Below are positions 11,130 through 25,400 of a stretch of 64,000 bases of DNA, one piece after another. The position numbers and the translations under genes were made by a program. Origin of the DNA: Ditylenchus dipsaci (taxonomy: Eukaryota > Nematoda > Chromadorea > Rhabditida > Anguinidae). Each line of letters opens with the position of its first letter. The stretch's first letter is position 1. Under the pieces are notes generated by a model. That model was not told where the DNA came from, did no database searches, and saw only the letters and a program-made list of their open reading frames with translations. The stretch covers positions 124,001 through 188,000 of the forward strand of contig SADC01000688.1 in the NCBI GenBank assembly GCA_004194705.1, in the 5' to 3' direction.

Positions 11130-11985
11130 TGTACCGAAAAAGGTAAAGAAATATTTGGTAAAAGGCACATTTGGTAAAAAAAACTTTTTGGTAAAGGAAC
11201 ATTTAGTAAAAATTTTTTCGGTAAAGGCATAAATGGTAAATTTTTTTTAGTAAGTCACTTTGTAGTTGTTTTTGTGTCAAAGACCTTCTTATTCCTACTT
11301 TTTCTTCTCTTTCCCTTTCTTTCTCCGGGTTTCTATATCTATTCCTCCCATTAAAATTCTTCTTAATTATACTCATTTTTCTAACTTAAAATTATGTGTT
11401 AGATTAGGTTGTCAGGACAAAAATCAATATTTCACCCACGCAAACTCCAAAACGTGTGGTGGTTAAATCCTGGTCAGATGGATGTCCACCTGGATGGCCT
11501 ACAAAATAAAAATTTCTTTATAATATAAAATAAACCATTGTTTCTTACTTAAAATTGTGTGAGGAATTCGGCTTGTCAAGACTAAAAGTGCGATTTTACC
11601 TACCTAACTCCAAACCTGGGGTGGCTACCACCTGGACAGGTTTATATCCAGGTAACTCCAGAGTAGGGGTAAATTCACCCAAACGCCCTGAAAAGTCCTG
11701 GTCACTAGGTGCTTAACGGGGTTCGGAGAGCATAAAGTGCTTTTAGATGATTGAAAAAACGTCTATTGCCTCCGAAAACGGTGTCTCTGTGACCAAAACA
11801 GCCAATAAGATCTATGGCCAAAAACAAGAACTCTATGACCAAAAAGATATACCACCCGAAAATATCCACGGAAAAAGTGCTTTACCAAAAAGTTTTCTTA
11901 CCACATGTGCCTTTACCAAAAGAATTTTACCAAATCTGCCTTTACCAAAAGAAATTTTACCAAATGTGCCTTTTAGTTAAAACAC
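11130..11985. mobile_element. foldback element with GGTAAAGGCA sub-repeat arms
   Basis: The left arm (11140-11250) is several degenerate copies of GGTAAAGGCACATTTGGTAA. The right arm (11880-11975) is the complement, TTTACCAAATGTGCCTTTAC. The interior includes CACCTGG-type repeats (11460-11740). A G tract (11117-11127) lies just outside. Short frames through this region are translations of the repeat. Confidence 0.55.
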
Positions 11986-12955
11986 CCTCGAACGAATAGC
12001 ACCATTTTCACTGCTGTTCTCACTGTCGCTTGCAGACATCGCCTGAAGTAGAAGCAAATGAAGCAAATCACTCGAAAGTGACTCTGGATACATGAAAAAG
12101 CATGCATACCAGAGTTTTTTTATGCGGTAGGCTCCAGTTCACAAAACTATATTCAAACCCCATCTTCATTGGTCTTTAGAGGAATACCCACCATAGGGTG
12201 GGTATCATGGTTTTGTTATTCTTTAACCAAGAATTTTTTGCCGAAAACTGTCGACCGCGCCCTAAAAACATGTTTTCTGCACGTTTTAAGTGTTAAAACG
12301 TTGAAAAAAAAACTCTAAAACCACTCTTAAACCACTCTAAAACTACTCTTAAAACCACTCTTTGGGCGAGTTGATATAATGGAGTTTAGCCTCATGGCAC
12401 ACCACTTGAAAATCTGTGGGTATCTATGTGGATTTTGACCACGCACAATTTGTTAGCTTCTCGACCCAGTTTCACCAACTTGTTCAATGATTGAAGCGAA
12501 AGGGACGCGCGCCATGGTGTTCAGCATGAGTTTCTCTATCCGACGTGCATGTTGGGCACACCAGGTTTTGCCGTGTTAATAAAACTATTCATAAACTATT
12601 TTTTTGCTTTTGATCTGTGGTTCGAGATACTGGACCAGACATTCTAAGTTATCGGGTTGGTCCAGCTAATCAAAAAATGCCAATTGCTGAGATATTATGC
12701 TCAGTTATCGCCTACGTGACAGAATATCCCGCTTGCACTCGCCTTTTTCGGACAACACACTTAAATTTTGAACAACACACTCTACTATACGGCCCGAGTC
12801 TCTGATAGACTCCAAATACAGTACAAGTAGCAGTTTTTCTTAATTGGTCAACCCCTAGTTTTTCACAGTCTTTTACTTAACTAAATCGACTATGTGTATG
12901 ACTGCGTGGTGAACACCCTTCAGCCTCAGTTGCGATTCTTGAATGAGCCATTACA
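11986..12955. other. non-genic stretch
   Basis: It contains only a short AAACCACTCTTA run (12318-12361) and a weak tRNA-like SINE resemblance near 12900-12950. No exon is supported. Confidence 0.35.
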
Positions 12956-13207
12956 ATGCGAAATTTTCAGAATCTTTGCTTCCGGTCTCTAGCGATAGCT
13001 TTCTTGTTTCTATTTTTTACGATCTGTATTCTTTGGAGTTTACCTATCTCTTCGCAACTGATCAAGGCATCATTTTTAGATAGTCATAAAAATTCTAATG
13101 GATGGGCGGGAAAAGCTTTTTGTAGAACTGCATGCATGAATGTTCTGATTAATTGCACATTTTGGACCTATCAGTCCTGCTGTTTGGTCAATATAGTTTT
13201 TCATTAG
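12956..13207 (+). CDS. possible small type II membrane protein
   Basis: An open frame begins with a basic N-terminus followed by a strongly hydrophobic segment (SLAIAFLFLFFTICILWSL), then a polar region with several cysteines. This looks like a signal-anchor exon, for example of a Golgi enzyme. No downstream exon or splice partner could be tied to it and its composition is AT-rich. It may equally be chance. Confidence 0.2.
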   Translation: MRNFQNLCFRSLAIAFLFLFFTICILWSLPISSQLIKASFLDSHKNSNGWAGKAFCRTACMNVLINCTFWTYQSCCLVNIVFH

Positions 13208-14591
13208 CTCATTTAGAGGTTTTTTTGCTCGTGACGAAGGCAGAAAATGTTGATTCATAATAAATTTTCTAATGGCTGATTTCTTTTAATCTAATGACCA
13301 AAACGATTTTTCCATTTCGGGCTCTCCGCTTGTGCTCAAGCCATCTTTTCTGTTTTTTGTCAATGCCTCTTAACCAGAGCTTACTCGACCTACGGGCGGG
13401 TGACCGATATCGACTGTATCCACCTGCATTTTTGCAATAACCGTTTGCTCATTATTGTATTTTATCCTTTATTGTATTGAAGTGGGAACGACTGTAATGC
13501 ATGGCAGGTGTTTTGAACAGCCAAGCGATTGTGTAATATATTTATGTTTGACAGAAAAAGACAAAGAAGACAGAAAATTTTGTTGTTGTCTCAAACACTT
13601 TTTTATTTTCTCCTAATTTCATAGCGCCAGTATTGGTTGGGCGAGAGACTAATCAATTTGTTGGAATCAAGAGACACTTCCTTCAATAATAACAACATAA
13701 CTTATGTTTTAAATGGGTTTCGTTTTTTTGCAAATTAGGCATCATGATCTTTTGGGTTGAACTGCTTATAAAAGGTCCAGGGTAAAGTCAGTCGTTTGTG
13801 AAATGGTCTTTATGTAGGGTATCTAAATGTATTTTTTAAAAAGATTTGTAATTTTTGGGGCCCGAATTTTTTTGAGGTTTTACGTCAAAATATTTTTTTC
13901 AGTGCTCAAAAATGGCAATAAGCACTGGATAAAATGGCATTTTCAGACGAAAAATGACAAAATTGTACTTTGTTTGGCCAAATGTGGTTTTTTACTGAAT
14001 TTCGAGTTGGCAACCTTGTCTTTTAGTACTGTAACGATCCTTCCTTAAACTTTGAATTAGGCGCTTTTTAAGAGCCCTTTTACATAAGCTTATCTCTAAA
14101 ACCCTTCATTCTCGCTTTCTCTCATATCCGGCGCGTCATATCATCGAACTTTTTTACGTCACTATTGGACTTTGTATGTAATTTACAGCAGGGAATTACA
14201 AATATTACTAAATACTACCCAATGAAATTCTAATATTACTGAAATAGTACGGCGAAATACTATACAATTTTTCATGCTCAGCGAAAATTCAAAAGGAAAA
14301 CTAATTATGTTCAGAGAGCTCTCAGCTTTCGATTGCGAAATAAAAAGTGAACAAACGACTTATAGAAAAAGCTAGTCTCTGATTTGTGATGAAAAAAAGT
14401 TGTACTAAATTTTAATACTTTTTGCCTAAAGTAGTACTCTTTGAAGTTTCCTTGATTTACAGTTTCCTTGATTCTACAGTAATGGGCTGAGATCACTTTT
14501 TTGCCATTTTTTGAGATTGAGATCATTGAGGTTAGGAATTTTTCTTATTTAGTTGATTGACCAGGAACAGCAGAGGCAGCACTTCATTATA
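13208..14591. other. non-genic stretch
   Basis: AT-rich sequence without supported exons or clear repeats. Confidence 0.4.
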
Positions 14592-14746
14592 CAGTCAACT
14601 CCCAATTTAGTGTACACCCTGGGGACCGGATCCAGGTGTACACTAAATCGAGGGTTCATTCTAGTCATTTTAATTAACAGCCGGCCAAAATAATTTAATC
14701 CAGATGTACACTAAACCGAGGTGTACACTAAATCGGGAGTTGACTG
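14592..14746. mobile_element. pogo-like MITE, short
   Basis: The ends CAGTCAACTCCCAATTTAG and CTAAATCGGGAGTTGACTG are flanked by TA (14590-14591 and 14747-14748). An internal GTGTACACTAAATCG unit is repeated. Confidence 0.75.
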
Positions 14747-14748
14747 TA

Positions 14749-15007
14749 TACCGTATTTCTTCTAATAGAACGACAGTCTCTGATAGAACGACACCCCCTA
14801 CTTTGAGGGTCAGTTTTCCAAAGCTATTTATTTCGTTTTCTTAACTCTCACGAGCTCTACCGATCTACCGCTCTACCATATTTTGGACTGTCCGCTTTTT
14901 TGATTTTGGATGTTCACCCAGAAATCTCGAGATCGACCCAAATTTTCCTGATTTTTAGGGGATCGAAAAATAGACCTACATGTCGTTCTATTAGAAGAAA
15001 TACGGTA
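14749..15007. mobile_element. CCGTATTT-end MITE
   Basis: The ends are TACCGTATTTCTTCTAATAG and CTATTAGAAGAAATACGGTA. It directly abuts the pogo-like MITE at 14592-14746. Confidence 0.7.
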
Positions 15008-16439
15008 TAGAAATGCAACTTTTTTGTTCAAAAATGGTGGTTTCAGGCACTCTTCAAAAGTTATTGGGGAGGCATATTCCAGTAGCTTTTTTGGGAGGGG
15101 TATATTCCAGTAGCGTCAATTGTTTTATAAATGACTTACACTAATGAAAATCATAAAAAAATAATAAAAAATGACCAAAAGTTTTTGTATTTCTAAAAAC
15201 AGAAAGCAAATAAGAATATAAATATTTTTTTATCTCGACGTGAAAACCACGAGTTTGCCTTTTTCAGTTTCGACACACCGTGGGACTGTGTTACCTATAC
15301 TGCATTTTCCTAAGCCTAAAAGATGATTTGCAAGATTGATATACACTCCTTCAAGGCTAAGGGATAGTCACTTAATTGGTCTATTTTTCTCTTTCCTTCC
15401 TTTCAAACATTTTTCATGGTCCAATATCCATCCCTCCCTCACTCGATATTGATTGTTTTGTGAATGTGTAACGAACAGGGTTGATGTATTTCGTTGTTAA
15501 AGCGGTCAATAATCTTTTTTCGCTACTAAAAAATCAGTCTAACAGGAACAAAAAGTGTGTCTCAAGACCAAGCTAAAAAAGAAAAAGCAAGAATAAACCA
15601 CGTGTGCTCTTGCTTCAAAGCATTTTTTTGTTGTGTTTTTATCAATTTATTTCTCATTTGATTCGGTTTTCCAAGGCATGTGAAGAATATTATAGGAGAG
15701 TGTATAGCAGCAGAAATATCTAGCAAAAAAAGAAGAAGAAAAGGACAGTTGCATTTGTTTGCTTTGTGCCTATCTAACCATTTGCAGTTGCTACCAATTT
15801 TTTTAATTGATTGTCCACAGTTTTTTGCGCCAGATAATTTTGAACATTCTTTTGCGATAATGCTGAAAAGTGATTATTTTAAGAAATTTATTCGGCCAAG
15901 TTTAGGATGACAAAATAAGTCTGGAAACATCAATTAATTGTTTTAAAAAAGAGCGAAAAAAGGTTATGGCGAAATGTTGTTTTGAAAACTTGTTGTTGCC
16001 AGTCACTTGACAGTTAGTTTTTCGGCGTGTTCCTCTCAACATACATTTTCGGAATTTTTTTTGTCGCTAAGTATAAATTTTTGGCATACTGAAATGTGAT
16101 GGTAAATGTTGGTGCTTTTGCACTTGGTTCGGCGCGCCCCAAGATTTGCCATAGTTTTCCTGTTGTTTGAATTGTGCTTAGGCGCAGGTTAAACCAGGTA
16201 ACCCTAAGTACTAAAAAGTTAAGAAAACCATGCTCAAGTTCGTCTTAATGTGTAATACCCTAAACTCGCCTAAAACGGCACGGGATACAATGCTTGAAAT
16301 TAAGGTGGGATCTCAACAGCGGGAATACCAAAAACACTGCTTTATTTACCTTTTTCGCACGTATTTGTGCAAATTTACAAACATTTCATTGCAATCTATA
16401 ATAAAACTCGTTTGCAGCAAAACTCCAGTAAAAAGCAGT
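15008..16439. other. non-genic stretch upstream of CLPX
   Basis: No supported exon or repeat is seen. The CLPX promoter presumably lies here, but no element can be pinned down. Confidence 0.35.
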
Positions 16440-19400
16440 ATGAAACGTCACATTGGATTCCTGAAAAAGCCTCTTTCCGCAAACTTCTCGTCTTCAGCCA
16501 ATTTGTGCAATGGTGCCTCAGCAAATAGTTTGGTGGCTGCTCCTAGGAATCTGGCCAATCGCTCTCCCCGCTACTTTTACTGTGCTTTTTCGACTGCATT
16601 AAATGAAAGTTCCTCTAGTCTGAGCGAAAGTGACAGCAGCAAGATTGTGGAAGGGGACGATGTAAACACTGTCTTCAGGTTAACATCTACAAAACAGGGA
16701 GGACAGAATTGTAGAGGGTGTGGTAGTTTGCTGACTCCTATGCCTACAGCCAATCGTACGTTTTGTGAATTAGTTTTTTGGAGAGAAAATGGCCATTTGA
16801 CTCTGATTCTTTGAAATAAAAATGATTGTTGTAGTCTGAGTTAAAAATATTAGTTTATTAAGGTAGGGTGTAATATTAACCGCCACAGTTTTTGGCTCAA
16901 AACTAAAGGAAAACAAAGGCAAGGTTTTTTCTCTCTGATCAGTTGCAGCAAAATCTTGCGTTGTTGATATATGCATCTAAAAGTTTGGCCTAATGACACT
17001 CGGCAAAAATGACATTTCACAAACTAAAACTTGTCAAAAACGACACTTAACATAACGACGCTTCACAAATCGAAACTCGGCAATTGACATTATGAATCTG
17101 ATAGAATATTTGGCTAGGTGAGATTTTTTCAAAACGAATTTTGTCAAAAAATTGCCTTGGTCCCCTCTTTAATTCACAATAAGAAAAATTCAAATTTTTT
17201 TCACGTTTTTCATGTTCGAAAAACCTGTTTTCTGAATAATTCAAACAAGCTGAAGATGGTTTGACAGTGGTAAAACGGCGTTTTCTTAAGTAATTTTTTA
17301 GTTTTGGGCAATAATTGATTTCGCCAAAATCAATTATTGCCCAATACTCAAAAAAATACCCGATAAAACGGCATTTTACCACTGTCAAACCATCTTCAGC
17401 TTGTTCGAATTATTCCAGAAAACAGGTTTTCGAACATGAAAAACGTGAAAAAAATTTTTGATCCAAGTGGTCGATCACTTGGTTTGGTTAGTTCAGACTA
17501 AAAAATTTGAATTCCCGCAAATTTTTTGTTTAGAGTAGTTTAGAACGGTTCCGGGTGGTTTTAGTTGGTTTTTGATTTGTTAGGTGCTTTTGGCTAATTT
17601 TGGATGTTTTGGGTGGCTTGAGGTGGTTTTGAGTGGTTGTGGTGGTTCATACACAATCTAAAAATTTTCGAAAAAACATAAAAATGGCTTTTTTAAGATA
17701 ATAGGGGACCAAGGCAAACCTTTGAAAAGTTTCGTTTTTTGACAAAATTTGTTTTTGAAAAATCTCGGGCAGAAGAAGAATGTGCAAAATCAAATTGTGC
17801 AAATTCAGTTTGTGCCATCATTTACGAGGATTTTTTTTATTGAACAGTCAAGGGTTTTGTGCTCGAAAGGTCAAAATCTTAAGCTTCTGCAATGGCTATG
17901 CAATGAGCTTTCATCGGTTGAAGCAGTGAGATGGCAAATGCACTGAATTTGTACCAACTGAATTTTGCGCAAAATGATTTTGCACATTCTTCTCCTGCCC
18001 GAATCTCACCTAGCCGAATATTTTGAGTTATTTATACTAGTTATATTTTTGAGTTCAAGCCCATTCTAATAGTCACGTGTCGACATGAAAAACAACGTTT
18101 TGTTAATTGTCGTTTTGCCAAATTTCACTTTTGGCCAGTGTCATTTAGCCAAATCATATCTGGTATAAATTCAGGCATGACCCCAGAGTCACTTTCCAGT
18201 GATTTGTGTCTTAGGCATGCGTCCCTGGTGGCTTTTTATAGCACTTAACTTTTTGTTGTATTTGCATATTTCACAGAAATTTGACTGCAAACTTTTATCT
18301 TATTGTTATTTTCTTTGATTTTCGGCTTGATTTTTAGATGCCGGTCGATACCTCCTGTGCAAAACGGTTGGTTTTTCTATTATAATTAGACGTTTAATTA
18401 CTATATGCATGAAATTGTTGTAGTGCAATGTAGTCTACTCTACAACTCCAGGAGGACCTATGGGCAAAAACTACGGAACCAAACCAACTGACAACTATTC
18501 GAATGCTCCAATGACCCCCAAACAAGTAAGTTATTGGTGTTTAAGTAGTCGAAAACAAATCGTTTTAATTATAGATTGTATCCCATTTGAATGAATTTGT
18601 TGTGGCACAGGTAATCATTTCATTGGTTACCGTATTATTTATAATAGTCTCTCTTCTTAAAGTGATCAAAATATTTACGAATCCCCTTTCTTTTGCCGGT
18701 AAATTAGAAGAAATACGGCAACTCTAACTTGTTTGGAAAATCGAGGAGGTTCATACTTTCTAATAATACTACTTTTTGCAGGACAAAGCGAAAATGACGC
18801 TGTCAGTTGGCGTGTACAACCATTACAAACGACTAGCCAACAATAGTCTGGCTGAATCAGCTGAAAGTCGGTTGAGAATGAGCCCCCACCACCATCCGCC
18901 AAATAACGGTATGATCCCTGAAGAAAACACCCACTACGAGTATTCCCCTAATAGTAAGTGGAATTTGCAGTCGTTTCAGTGAATGAATCAAGTGGTTTAG
19001 TCCAACAAACACGTCCATCTAACATAAATGCTCGGCTGGGCACCGCAAGAGCAGCTGCCTCGGTGGTCAGCTACACCAACTCCGAGGAACATATTAAAGT
19101 GGACAAATCCAATATTTTGCTGTTAGGTAATATTTTGCAAAATTAAGCAAAAGATGCTGAGATATAGCCAGATTTGAGCATTTGTAGCCTATTTAGGCTT
19201 TTAGCGGTCAGATATTGTTTTTTATTTAAATAATTTGGCATAAGAAAATTCCACAAATGAGTGAAATGTCTGGTTGCCTCCGCTTTTTGTGCTAGGATTT
19301 ATGATGCCGTCTAAATTAGTAATTTTTGAAAAGCAGTCTGTCACATTTTAAAAGCCTGGCTTTATTTTTTGTTGTAACTCTTTCGAATTCGCGCCTTTTC

Positions 19401-22400
19401 GAGAGATTTTTCATAAAAGGGTCTTTTAAGGTGTCTTATTTTGGTCGCAAGAACGATCAAAGTGTGTCGAATGGTTCACGGAAGAGGGCAAGAGTGTCAC
19501 AAACTTTCAAAAAAGATATCATTGTGCACGGAACTTTAATTAATACACTTTTTGAAAATATTGCCCTTTTAATGAATCATTCAATACTTAATGCAGGGAT
19601 GGGAATGAATTTTTTTTGAAAAAGTACATTTTCCGAAAAAGTACTTTTCGACTAGTTTTGAGTCGAAAAAAAAAGAAAAAAAAGGATTTTATCCAGCGCT
19701 TATTGCAATTTTTAAGCGAAAAAAATATTTCGACTAAAATTTCCGAAAATAAAAAAGATTTGGGGTCTCCAAAAAGTACAAATCTCTTTAAAAAGCACGA
19801 TTCCCATTTCTGGTTTAATTAATTCACATTTTCGTCAAGACCGAAAGTTTTGAAAAATTAGCAAAGAAAAAGAGAAGTTTGGTACCATTATGTTGTTAAA
19901 GACTGCGGTTCGACTATATTGCCGGTTGAAAAATGCCTTCACCAAGAAAAATTGAAGCTCAGAGGAAGAAGAGCTGTGAAAACAGATTTTCAAGGTCTAG
20001 TCAACAAAAAAATTGTGACTGTTAAAAATCAGCAGAATGTATTAGGCCATTATGTACATTTTTGATTTACTCAACCATTATTGTTACAGGACCCTCTGGA
20101 GTTGGTAAAACATTCGTGACTCAAATCTTGGCAAAGATACTTCAAGTGCCCATAGCTGTGGGCGACTGTACCTCTATGACTCAGGTATGACCTATTGGCT
20201 GGTAAGAAGCTGTTTACAATAGTTGGTATTTAGGCAGGTTATGTGGGCGATGATGTAGAAACTGTGCTCCAGAAACTGGTAGCCAATGCTCAAGGCAATG
20301 TGGAGAAGGCTCAACAGGGCATAGTCTTTCTGGACGAGATTGACAAAATAGCTTCTACGAGTGAAAGTTCAAGCCATTCTTTCCGGGATGTCAGCGGGGA
20401 GGGCGTTCAACATGCCCTTTTAAAGATGGTTGAAGGTGGTTTTGGGCAATTCTTTGGGATGAGTTGGTAAAGCGATTTGGGGGAAAGTGCTTCTTTTGAC
20501 GACTGACTTGGCAGCCCTATTTTAAAATTATTTTAGCGATTTTAACGTTTTTCCTATGCCGTTTTTTTAATCTGTTTAAATCTGCCTCAGCACGATGAAA
20601 AAGAATTTCGGCATTTCACACAAAAATTTAAAAAATTGAAAAAGATTCGAAACTCGACTTCTGCCTTTGACTTTGTTGGAAAACTTCAAATCGCAAATTT
20701 AAGACAGTTGATGACCAAAAAAGCAACCATGTAAATGTTTCCAACCAATTAATCAATTAATCGATATTTTGAGCAAGAAGAAAGATTCGAACCAGCAACC
20801 TCTAAATTTGAATTGCAACTGTTTCCAACTGAGAGTCTGTTTTACGAATTGCCTAGCACGACCGAATAATTTTTTTTGACATTTCACCATAGTGGGTCGT
20901 CCGTCCGTCGCCGTCCTAATTTTTTCATCGCCGTCCTGCATTTTTACCAAATCGTTCATGACGGAACGCTTGTTTTGTTTTACATCATATAGTCAGTTTT
21001 TATTTTTCTACCTTATTTTCGGTTGACTGTCCAGGTTTTCTTTCACTTTTAGCTCGGAAAAATGAGGCCGTCCTTGTTTCTCCCCCTTTTTTTTTAATTT
21101 TCATGTAAAATTAGGACGGCGACTATGCATTCATGCATTTCACTATTCATGTCACTTAAAAATTGAAAGATTCGAAATTCAACTTGCCCACCTCCCCCTA
21201 TGTTCCCTATTTTAACATTTTTAGACCCTTTTACTTTCTCAATTTCAAAATTAATGTATTAAGGCACAATAACCAACGTGAAAACAGACAAGAAGACCAA
21301 TGGTCAGCAAATGGTAGTGCCCATAGATACTACTGACATTCTTTTTATTGCTAGTGGAGCATTCACACATTTGGATGTACACTTTTTTAGAATAATTTGT
21401 ATTTGAATACTAAAATAATTATTTTGCAGAAAATTGTCGGCAAACGGCTAGACAAACGAGCACTTGGATTTGGTAATTGAATTTTTTTATTGATTTTACT
21501 AAATGACTTGAAAAAAACTTTCTGGTTTGAAGGCGCCACATATGAAGCCCACAGTGTGACCAAAGATGACAAACAGCAGGAGGTGATCAACGAGAAAAGG
21601 GATAAGGTTGGATTGAAGCTTAGAGTATATGCACTAATGGTGCTCTCGAAATTTTTAAAGGACCATTGCCGTTTACGACCACGGAAATTTGGGCTTTTTG
21701 AATTGGCGGGGGACAGCTAAATTACTGCGAAAATATTTTTCGAATCATTTTTTATTTTCATTTTTAAGTTATAATTTATGTGTATTGGTCGAAGAAAGTC
21801 TTCCAGAAAGATAAGTAAGTTGTAGTGCAGTGGCTGTGTTAGATCTTGTCCGATGTGGCAATGTCAAGCAACGTTGGGCTCAGTGTTTTCATAACTAACA
21901 CTAACTCCTAACACTAACCTAACGTTAGGCTAACACTTAAACTAACCTAACACTAGCACTAACCCGCCATTTTAAACTAACCCTACACTAACACTAACAT
22001 GTTAGTGTTAGTGTTAGGTTAGTTTAAAATGGCGGGTTAGTGCTAGTGTTAGGTTAGTTTCAAATGTTAGTGTTAGTGTTAGGTTAGTTTCAGATGTTAG
22101 TGTTAGGTTAGTTTCAGATGCTAGTGTTAGGTTAGTTTCGAATGTTAGTGTTAGGTTAGTTTTAGGTGTGACTGTTAGTGTTCGGGTTGTTGGCCGATAT
22201 TTTACAAACTATACCATCTTAAGTCTGTTCATTTTTCTCCTCAATGATATGATTTTAGCTATGTCTATCGAAGAAAGCCTGTCTTCCATTCAAGAAATAC
22301 AGCCAAATTCACGAAAGCGCTTGCGAAGTACAATTTGGGACAACTACGCCGAGGAAGAGGATATTCATGGCAACAAGCTGATGAAATGGAAGGAGTGTTC

Positions 22401-25400
22401 AACGGTAAATATCTTCAGAAGCAAGGCGCTGTGTTAACTGTATTTGTATAGAAGCTATCCGCATACAAAAATGTTCTCGACAGGCACTGGCAGAATGCTC
22501 ACAGGGATAAGATGCAGACATCGAAGAAAATCTTAGCTGCTGTTGATCCGCGAAAGAAGGAGCCAGTCACAAGGTTATTTCTATATAGAGTTCTACACGT
22601 GGTTATTATTTTCCAGCTGTTATTAGGTATCACAAGATCACAAGTGCTTTCGCAGAGGTCCTGTCCGTTCCGTCGATTCCGATCAACCTATTCCGTAATC
22701 CTATCATGCGCAATTTTATCATCAGATTTTTGCAACTACGATAATATCTTTTCACATTGTTATTTTCCGATTGCAAGTAGTTTTGCCACATTGAAAAAAA
22801 TTCCTGACAGCCTTTATGAGCAAATCGAGACAAAGGTCAGAAGTGAAATCTGTAAAATGAATCAACGTGGCTCTATTACTGCTGATATCTGGACCGACAC
22901 AGGCATGAAGCATTCTTACATTGGTATCTATAGAAATCATTGTCGTATTTGAATTTTTTAAGGGATTTTTCAGGGTTCACGCTCCATTTCTGAGACAGTG
23001 CCTGCACTCTTCAACGGATCTTTCTTGGTCTCAACGAAATAAGAGGTTCACACACGGGATGCGCGATACGTGCGGATACGGAATTCATGCTGCAAGAATT
23101 CGGCCTCGAAGTTCAAAGCATGTTTAAAGTTGTAACAGATGGTGGCAGTCATATGTCGAATGTCTTCAAAGACATCTTTAAAGGTTTCTTAATTATTTTT
23201 TAGATTTTGTGTTTTTCATAGCTACTTTTAGTTGATGTAAACCTACGGTTCTTGGATGATGAAGATGATCGAAATTTTCATGATGAATCAGACGATGAAG
23301 GATTGCCGGAGGCAGAGTTGGTCGTCGAGTAGGTTCCATCTCTTATTTTTTAAGATCAAAATTAGAAGTTCAGATCCAAATTAAAGAACCTGAATCAAAC
23401 GAATATCTTTATGAGAACAGATTGCTTGATGGACCAGCTGATGGCCGAATATGCAATGGAGCAAACAAGTCGAAGAAAGCAGAAGGAACCGGATGGAGGG
23501 CACGCCTTGTTGTCACAAATTCTGCAAAGAGTGCTCGGCATGAACCCATTTGGCAAGTCGAAAATCGACGCTCTGAAGTATTGGTCCAGCCTAATTGATA
23601 CGGTTCGTTCCTGACATCTTGTATTTATTTAAATATTTTGTATATTATTGACTTGTTTTCAGGATGCGAGACCTGTAGCTAAGCTAGCGCTGGAAGTGCT
23701 GTCTGTACCTATTTCAAGCGCGCCAATCGAAAGAATTTTTCACAGGCTGGATTAGCAACTGCAAGTCACCGAAACAGAACCGATTTCGATTTGCTGAATT
23801 CATAATTGTTCATATATTGCAATCGTCATATTTAGATCTGTTGTTGTGAACCTCTGTTTCTTGATAATAAAAGTGTATGGTGTTACTAGGCAAGTGGAGA
23901 ATATAACCTTATAAATTGCATTTGCATACTCGGTAAATGATTAAAAAATCAGTACCAATACGAGCCTGAGAAAATCATTTAGAAATAAGTTAGAAGATAC
24001 TTCTCATCGATTCATTTCCCCTAAGCAGCATTGAAAAAGACTCAGGCTAGTCAAACAGTATGTCAGAGTCAACACTAAAATTAAGCTAACAGTTAGCATA
24101 TAGACTGACTATGTTAGTGTTAGGCTAACGGTGACCTAACGCTAACATCTATCACTAACCTTACGTTAGGCTAACAATTAAACTAACCTAACACTAGCAC
24201 TAACCCGCCATTTTAAACTAACCTTACACTAACATGTTAGTGTTAGTGTAGGGTTAGTTTAAAATGTTAGTGTTAGGTTAGTGTTAGGCTAACACTAACA
24301 TGGTTAGTGTTAGTTATGAAAACACTGGTTGGGCTCGACTAGTAGATTGTTCAAAATTTTGGGAAATTTTAATTTGCAAACAAAAAAATTCAAAAAATAT
24401 TTTCGCAGTAATTCAGATGTCCCCCACCAATTCAAAAGTCCAGATTCCCGTGGCCGTAGACGGCAATGGTCCTTTAAATAATCCCTGTTTTCACTCGTTA
24501 CGTATTAAATATGATATTGGTGACCCTATAATATTTTTAAAAACTAGGCATATTTTTTTTGTCTGATCAGGTGGAACGTAAATTAAAAAAATTTCGTTCG
24601 TCTTCTTTTCGGCATGCTCCGTTTAAAGGATCATGGTTTTTGCGCGCATTGGCATGCGCAAAATTTGAATTGGCGGGGGACACTTCTCTTTCGTCTCAAA
24701 CTGTACTCTTTGGAGCCATTTCTTGGAGCCAAGAGTACAGTGAGAGACGAAAGAGAAGTGTCCCCCGCCAATTCAAATTTTGCACATGCCACTGCGCGCA
24801 AGAACCATGGTCCTTTAAGTTTTTTTTTTCCGAAAAATGACATAAATTTATAACTTTTCGGTGTGTCTTAGTCATTTTTAATCAGCATTTATTTATATTT
24901 GTATCTGTTTTGCAACACATTTGCAACAATCAGAAAGTCGTGAAAATAAACCCCTGGAGATAAAAAATCCTTTATTTTTCAAACCAAATTTATCATTTCA
25001 TATTTAACTTTGCGCATGTTTCAGTTAATATCCCAAGCTGACCAAGGAGACATAATCAAATTTGGACTGATTCCTGAGATAGTTGGTCGTTTTCCCATTC
25101 TAGTGCCTTTCCATACCCTTTCTAAAGAGATGTTGGTGCGTGTCTTAAAAGAGCCTAAGAACTCATTGATGGCTCAGCAAGAGAAATTGTTTGCAATGGA
25201 TGATGTAAGTTTTGAATTTTCAGTTGGAAAAACAACAAAAATATTTAAAAGATGACAGACTTTTCTAATCTTTATACCCAAGACTGATTTTTAGCAGTGC
25301 TGAAAAAAACGCAAAAACGTCAATTTACAAGCTTGTTTGTAACTTTGATGCGTGCTGATGCCGAATTTGTGCTGAATATTTTTATCGCGGTGAATTTTTT

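Larger units (their letters stand above)
21659..24473. mobile_element. TTAA MITE split by a hAT insertion (CLPX intron 11)
   Basis: The left end AGGACCATTGCCGTTTACGA and the right end TAGACGGCAATGGTCCT are each flanked by TTAA (21655-21658 and 24474-24477). Next inside come GAATTGGCGGGGGACA and its complement. The hAT element at 21881-24327 with its target duplication interrupts it, so the MITE is older. Confidence 0.75.

Noticed and set aside
15680..15910. 76-codon plus-strand frame
   Set aside because: No splice sites, homology or flanking signals; length is within chance for this AT-rich sequence.
22000..22160. GTTAGTGTTAGG tract as telomere-like repeat
   Set aside because: It lies inside both ends of a hAT element with target duplications, so it is a subterminal array.
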